64,000 nucleotides of DNA. It comes from Ohtaekwangia sp. GTDB taxonomy: Bacteria; Bacteroidota; Bacteroidia; Cytophagales; Cyclobacteriaceae. The stretch covers positions 62,001-126,000 of the forward strand of contig JAJNPV010000046.1 in NCBI GenBank assembly GCA_021155195.1. Direction: 5' to 3'. Under the pieces are notes generated by a model that worked only from the letters and a program-made list of their open reading frames with translations, did not search any database and had not been told where the DNA came from. Below are positions 62,520 to 64,000 of the stretch, piece by piece (within the stretch, counting starts at the first letter, position 1; every line of letters starts with the position of its first letter). Made by a program: the position numbers and the translations under genes.

Positions 62520-64000
62520 TTATGAGTTTTTAGTCTTCAGGTAAACACAAAATGTTGTTCCTTCATGCAGTCTGCTACTAACTTCAATCTTACCACCATT
62601 TTCTTTCACCATTTCAAAGCATAAGTGCAACCCTAAGCCGGTACCTTGTTCGCCCTGGGTGCCACGGGTGTTTGATGTGCTTGTTAAAGTAAATAATTGT
62701 TTTACTTGATCATCTGACATGCCAATGCCGTTGTCAGTTACCCGTATCATTACAAAGTCACCCTCACCCTGTGAGTTCACGGTTATCGAACCACCCATAT
62801 TGGTAAACTTAATGGCGTTGTGAATTAAATTTCTAAAAACCAATTCAAGTTGGTTCTCATCGCCATGAACAATTATTCCTTGCTCCACTTGATTGATAAG
62901 AGTGAGCTTTTTTTCTTGAACTATTTCCGAAAACAGTGTTGTGCATTTCGCTATAAGTGGATGAATGCAGATGGGTGATAAGGTTGTCACCCAACCTTGT
63001 TGTTGAGATTGGGACCACTTCAATAAATTTTCGAGTGTTTCACTAATGGAGGTTACTTGTTGATTGAGTTTTGGAGCAAAATTCATAAACTCTTCGCTCG
63101 AAATTTGTTTATATGCAACCATATCAAGCATCCCTTTTAAACTTGCCATCGGACTTCGCATGTCGTGACCTAATATAGAAAATAGTTTATCTTTAGTTTG
63201 GTTGACTTCTGTTAGTTTAAGGTTTTGTTCCTCAATCTGTTTATTCTTTTCGTGCAATAATTTGTTTGTGCGAGCCCGCTGTTGACTATTTCGGGCAACT
63301 AGAAAAATAATGCTTATTGAAAAGGCAAGGGTGATTCCAAAGGATAATATCACTATGATTTTCTCCTTTTTTGCCTGCGCGTTTGAAACCTGGAGTTCAC
63401 TAATTTTAGCCTGGCTTCTCATTTCTTCTGATTCCAACTCACTCAGCAATGCCTTTTGGGTGATCTCGGCATTTAGCAAAGAATCCTGCAGTTCATTAAA
63501 CAATGTGCTGTATTTGTAAGCCATTGGATAATTTTGGATAGCTGCATAACTTTTAGCGAGACCAGCGTAACTGTTTTTTACTACTTCTCGCAAGTTGATT
63601 GCCCGACTCTCTTTTAATGCAATGTGAAATAAATCGTTTGCTTCCTGGATTTTATTTTGTTCGAAATAAATGGAAGCTTTTAGCTCTTTATTGAAGGCAA
63701 TCACTGCCCAGTCTTTATTTTCAAGTGCCCATAGAATTGACAAATCAAAATATTTCAAGGCTGAATCAAGCTGATGCTCCTGCATAAAGATCAGCCCTTT
63801 TGAATTGTAGTTATAACTGAGAAATTTTGTGTTACGAAGAGAGTCGGAGAGATGAATTCCCAGGGTTACTAATCGATGAGCCTCGTCTAAGTGTTGATTA
63901 GTTGTTGCATAGATCCAGGTGATGCTACCGCAAATCGCGGCCATCTTTGTATAATCTTTACGTTGTTCATGTATTCTAAAGGCTTTCAGCTGATAGACAA
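62520..64000 (-). CDS. TPR-domain sensor histidine kinase, 5' end beyond the window
   Basis: At least 493 residues; the frame remains open from the ATG at 63944 to the right edge, so the protein starts outside. The N-terminal part is made of TPR-like helical repeats (YNSKGLIFMQEHQLDSALKYFDLSILWALENKD, SYAGLAKSYAAIQNYPMAYKYSTLFNE), followed by a transmembrane segment (IIVILSFGITLAFSISIIFLVA, about 193-214 of the visible part), a coiled linker, HisKA dimerisation with SILGHDMRSPMASL (phospho-accepting H) and HATPase_c motifs N (FRNLIHNAIKFTN), G1 (VTDNGIGMS) and G2 (GTGLGLHLC). It senses an envelope signal and phosphorylates a response regulator encoded elsewhere. Confidence 0.9.
   Translation of the reverse strand, partial: VYQLKAFRIHEQRKDYTKMAAICGSITWIYATTNQHLDEAHRLVTLGIHLSDSLRNTKFLSYNYNSKGLIFMQEHQLDSALKYFDLSILWALENKDWAVIAFNKELKASIYFEQNKIQEANDLFHIALKESRAINLREVVKNSYAGLAKSYAAIQNYPMAYKYSTLFNELQDSLLNAEITQKALLSELESEEMRSQAKISELQVSNAQAKKEKIIVILSFGITLAFSISIIFLVARNSQQRARTNKLLHEKNKQIEEQNLKLTEVNQTKDKLFSILGHDMRSPMASLKGMLDMVAYKQISSEEFMNFAPKLNQQVTSISETLENLLKWSQSQQQGWVTTLSPICIHPLIAKCTTLFSEIVQEKKLTLINQVEQGIIVHGDENQLELVFRNLIHNAIKFTNMGGSITVNSQGEGDFVMIRVTDNGIGMSDDQVKQLFTLTSTSNTRGTQGEQGTGLGLHLCFEMVKENGGKIEVSSRLHEGTTFCVYLKTKNS

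Overview
The window looks like chromosomal DNA of a Bacteroidota bacterium, most probably of the order Cytophagales. The signs are moderate-to-low GC, many short-leader signal peptides and lipoproteins, a PadR/FtsX-permease pair with a permease prefix domain, a TAnnTTTG-type promoter box, and Planctomycetes-like secreted cytochrome/DUF1501 genes that are also common in soil Cytophagales. The lineage is inferred from gene content only. I see no rRNA, tRNA, insertion sequence, prophage, SusC/SusD pair or CRISPR array.

Left part (1-20.4 kb): mixed housekeeping and accessory genes. They include a SET protein, a secreted beta-lactamase-fold/YdjC deacetylase fusion, a PIN toxin-antitoxin pair, a secreted HExxH protein, an AraC regulator, a PadR regulator translationally coupled to a large FtsX-type permease, a divergent NmrA-like/HxlR pair, a TauE/SafE transporter, several small hydrolases, a two-gene AAA ATPase-TOPRIM unit that resembles an anti-phage module, a lipoprotein cyclophilin, a repeat-filled gap (17.65-18.38 kb) and a HelD-like helicase.

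Central part (20.5-45.8 kb): one large carbohydrate-oxidation locus. Leftward genes encode a Gfo/Idh/MocA dehydrogenase, TIM-barrel isomerases/epimerases, a cupin isomerase, a DUF4432 epimerase-like protein, a DUF1080 protein (3-keto-disaccharide hydrolase family), two large propeller/c-type cytochrome proteins, a DUF1501 protein with a membrane-anchored DUF2231-PSCyt-DUF1549-DUF1553 partner, an NHL-type propeller and a ThuA protein. An AraC regulator follows. Divergent from it is a rightward operon of a 1166-residue ThuA-propeller-HEAT-cupredoxin protein, a tagatose/psicose-3-epimerase-like protein and another Gfo/Idh/MocA protein. A 15-nt direct repeat with 21-bp spacing lies in the divergent promoter region and is a good AraC-type operator candidate. 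The content suggests 3-keto-glycoside chemistry outside the cytoplasm, with electrons passed to secreted haem or copper domains, and completion of catabolism inside.

Right part (45.9-64 kb): an unknown protein, an acetyl-xylan-esterase-like hydrolase, a nested-palindrome repeat element, a leftward cluster of four exported proteins including an 832-residue LRR protein, an exported (Tat) Gfo/Idh/MocA protein, an M20 amidohydrolase, an exported low-complexity basic protein, a sialidase-fold lipoprotein, a dienelactone hydrolase, a DPP4-type S9 peptidase, a GH5 cellulase-like lipoprotein, and a TPR-linked sensor histidine kinase cut by the right edge. The glycosidase, esterase and sialidase-fold genes fit a saprophytic polysaccharide-degrading lifestyle.
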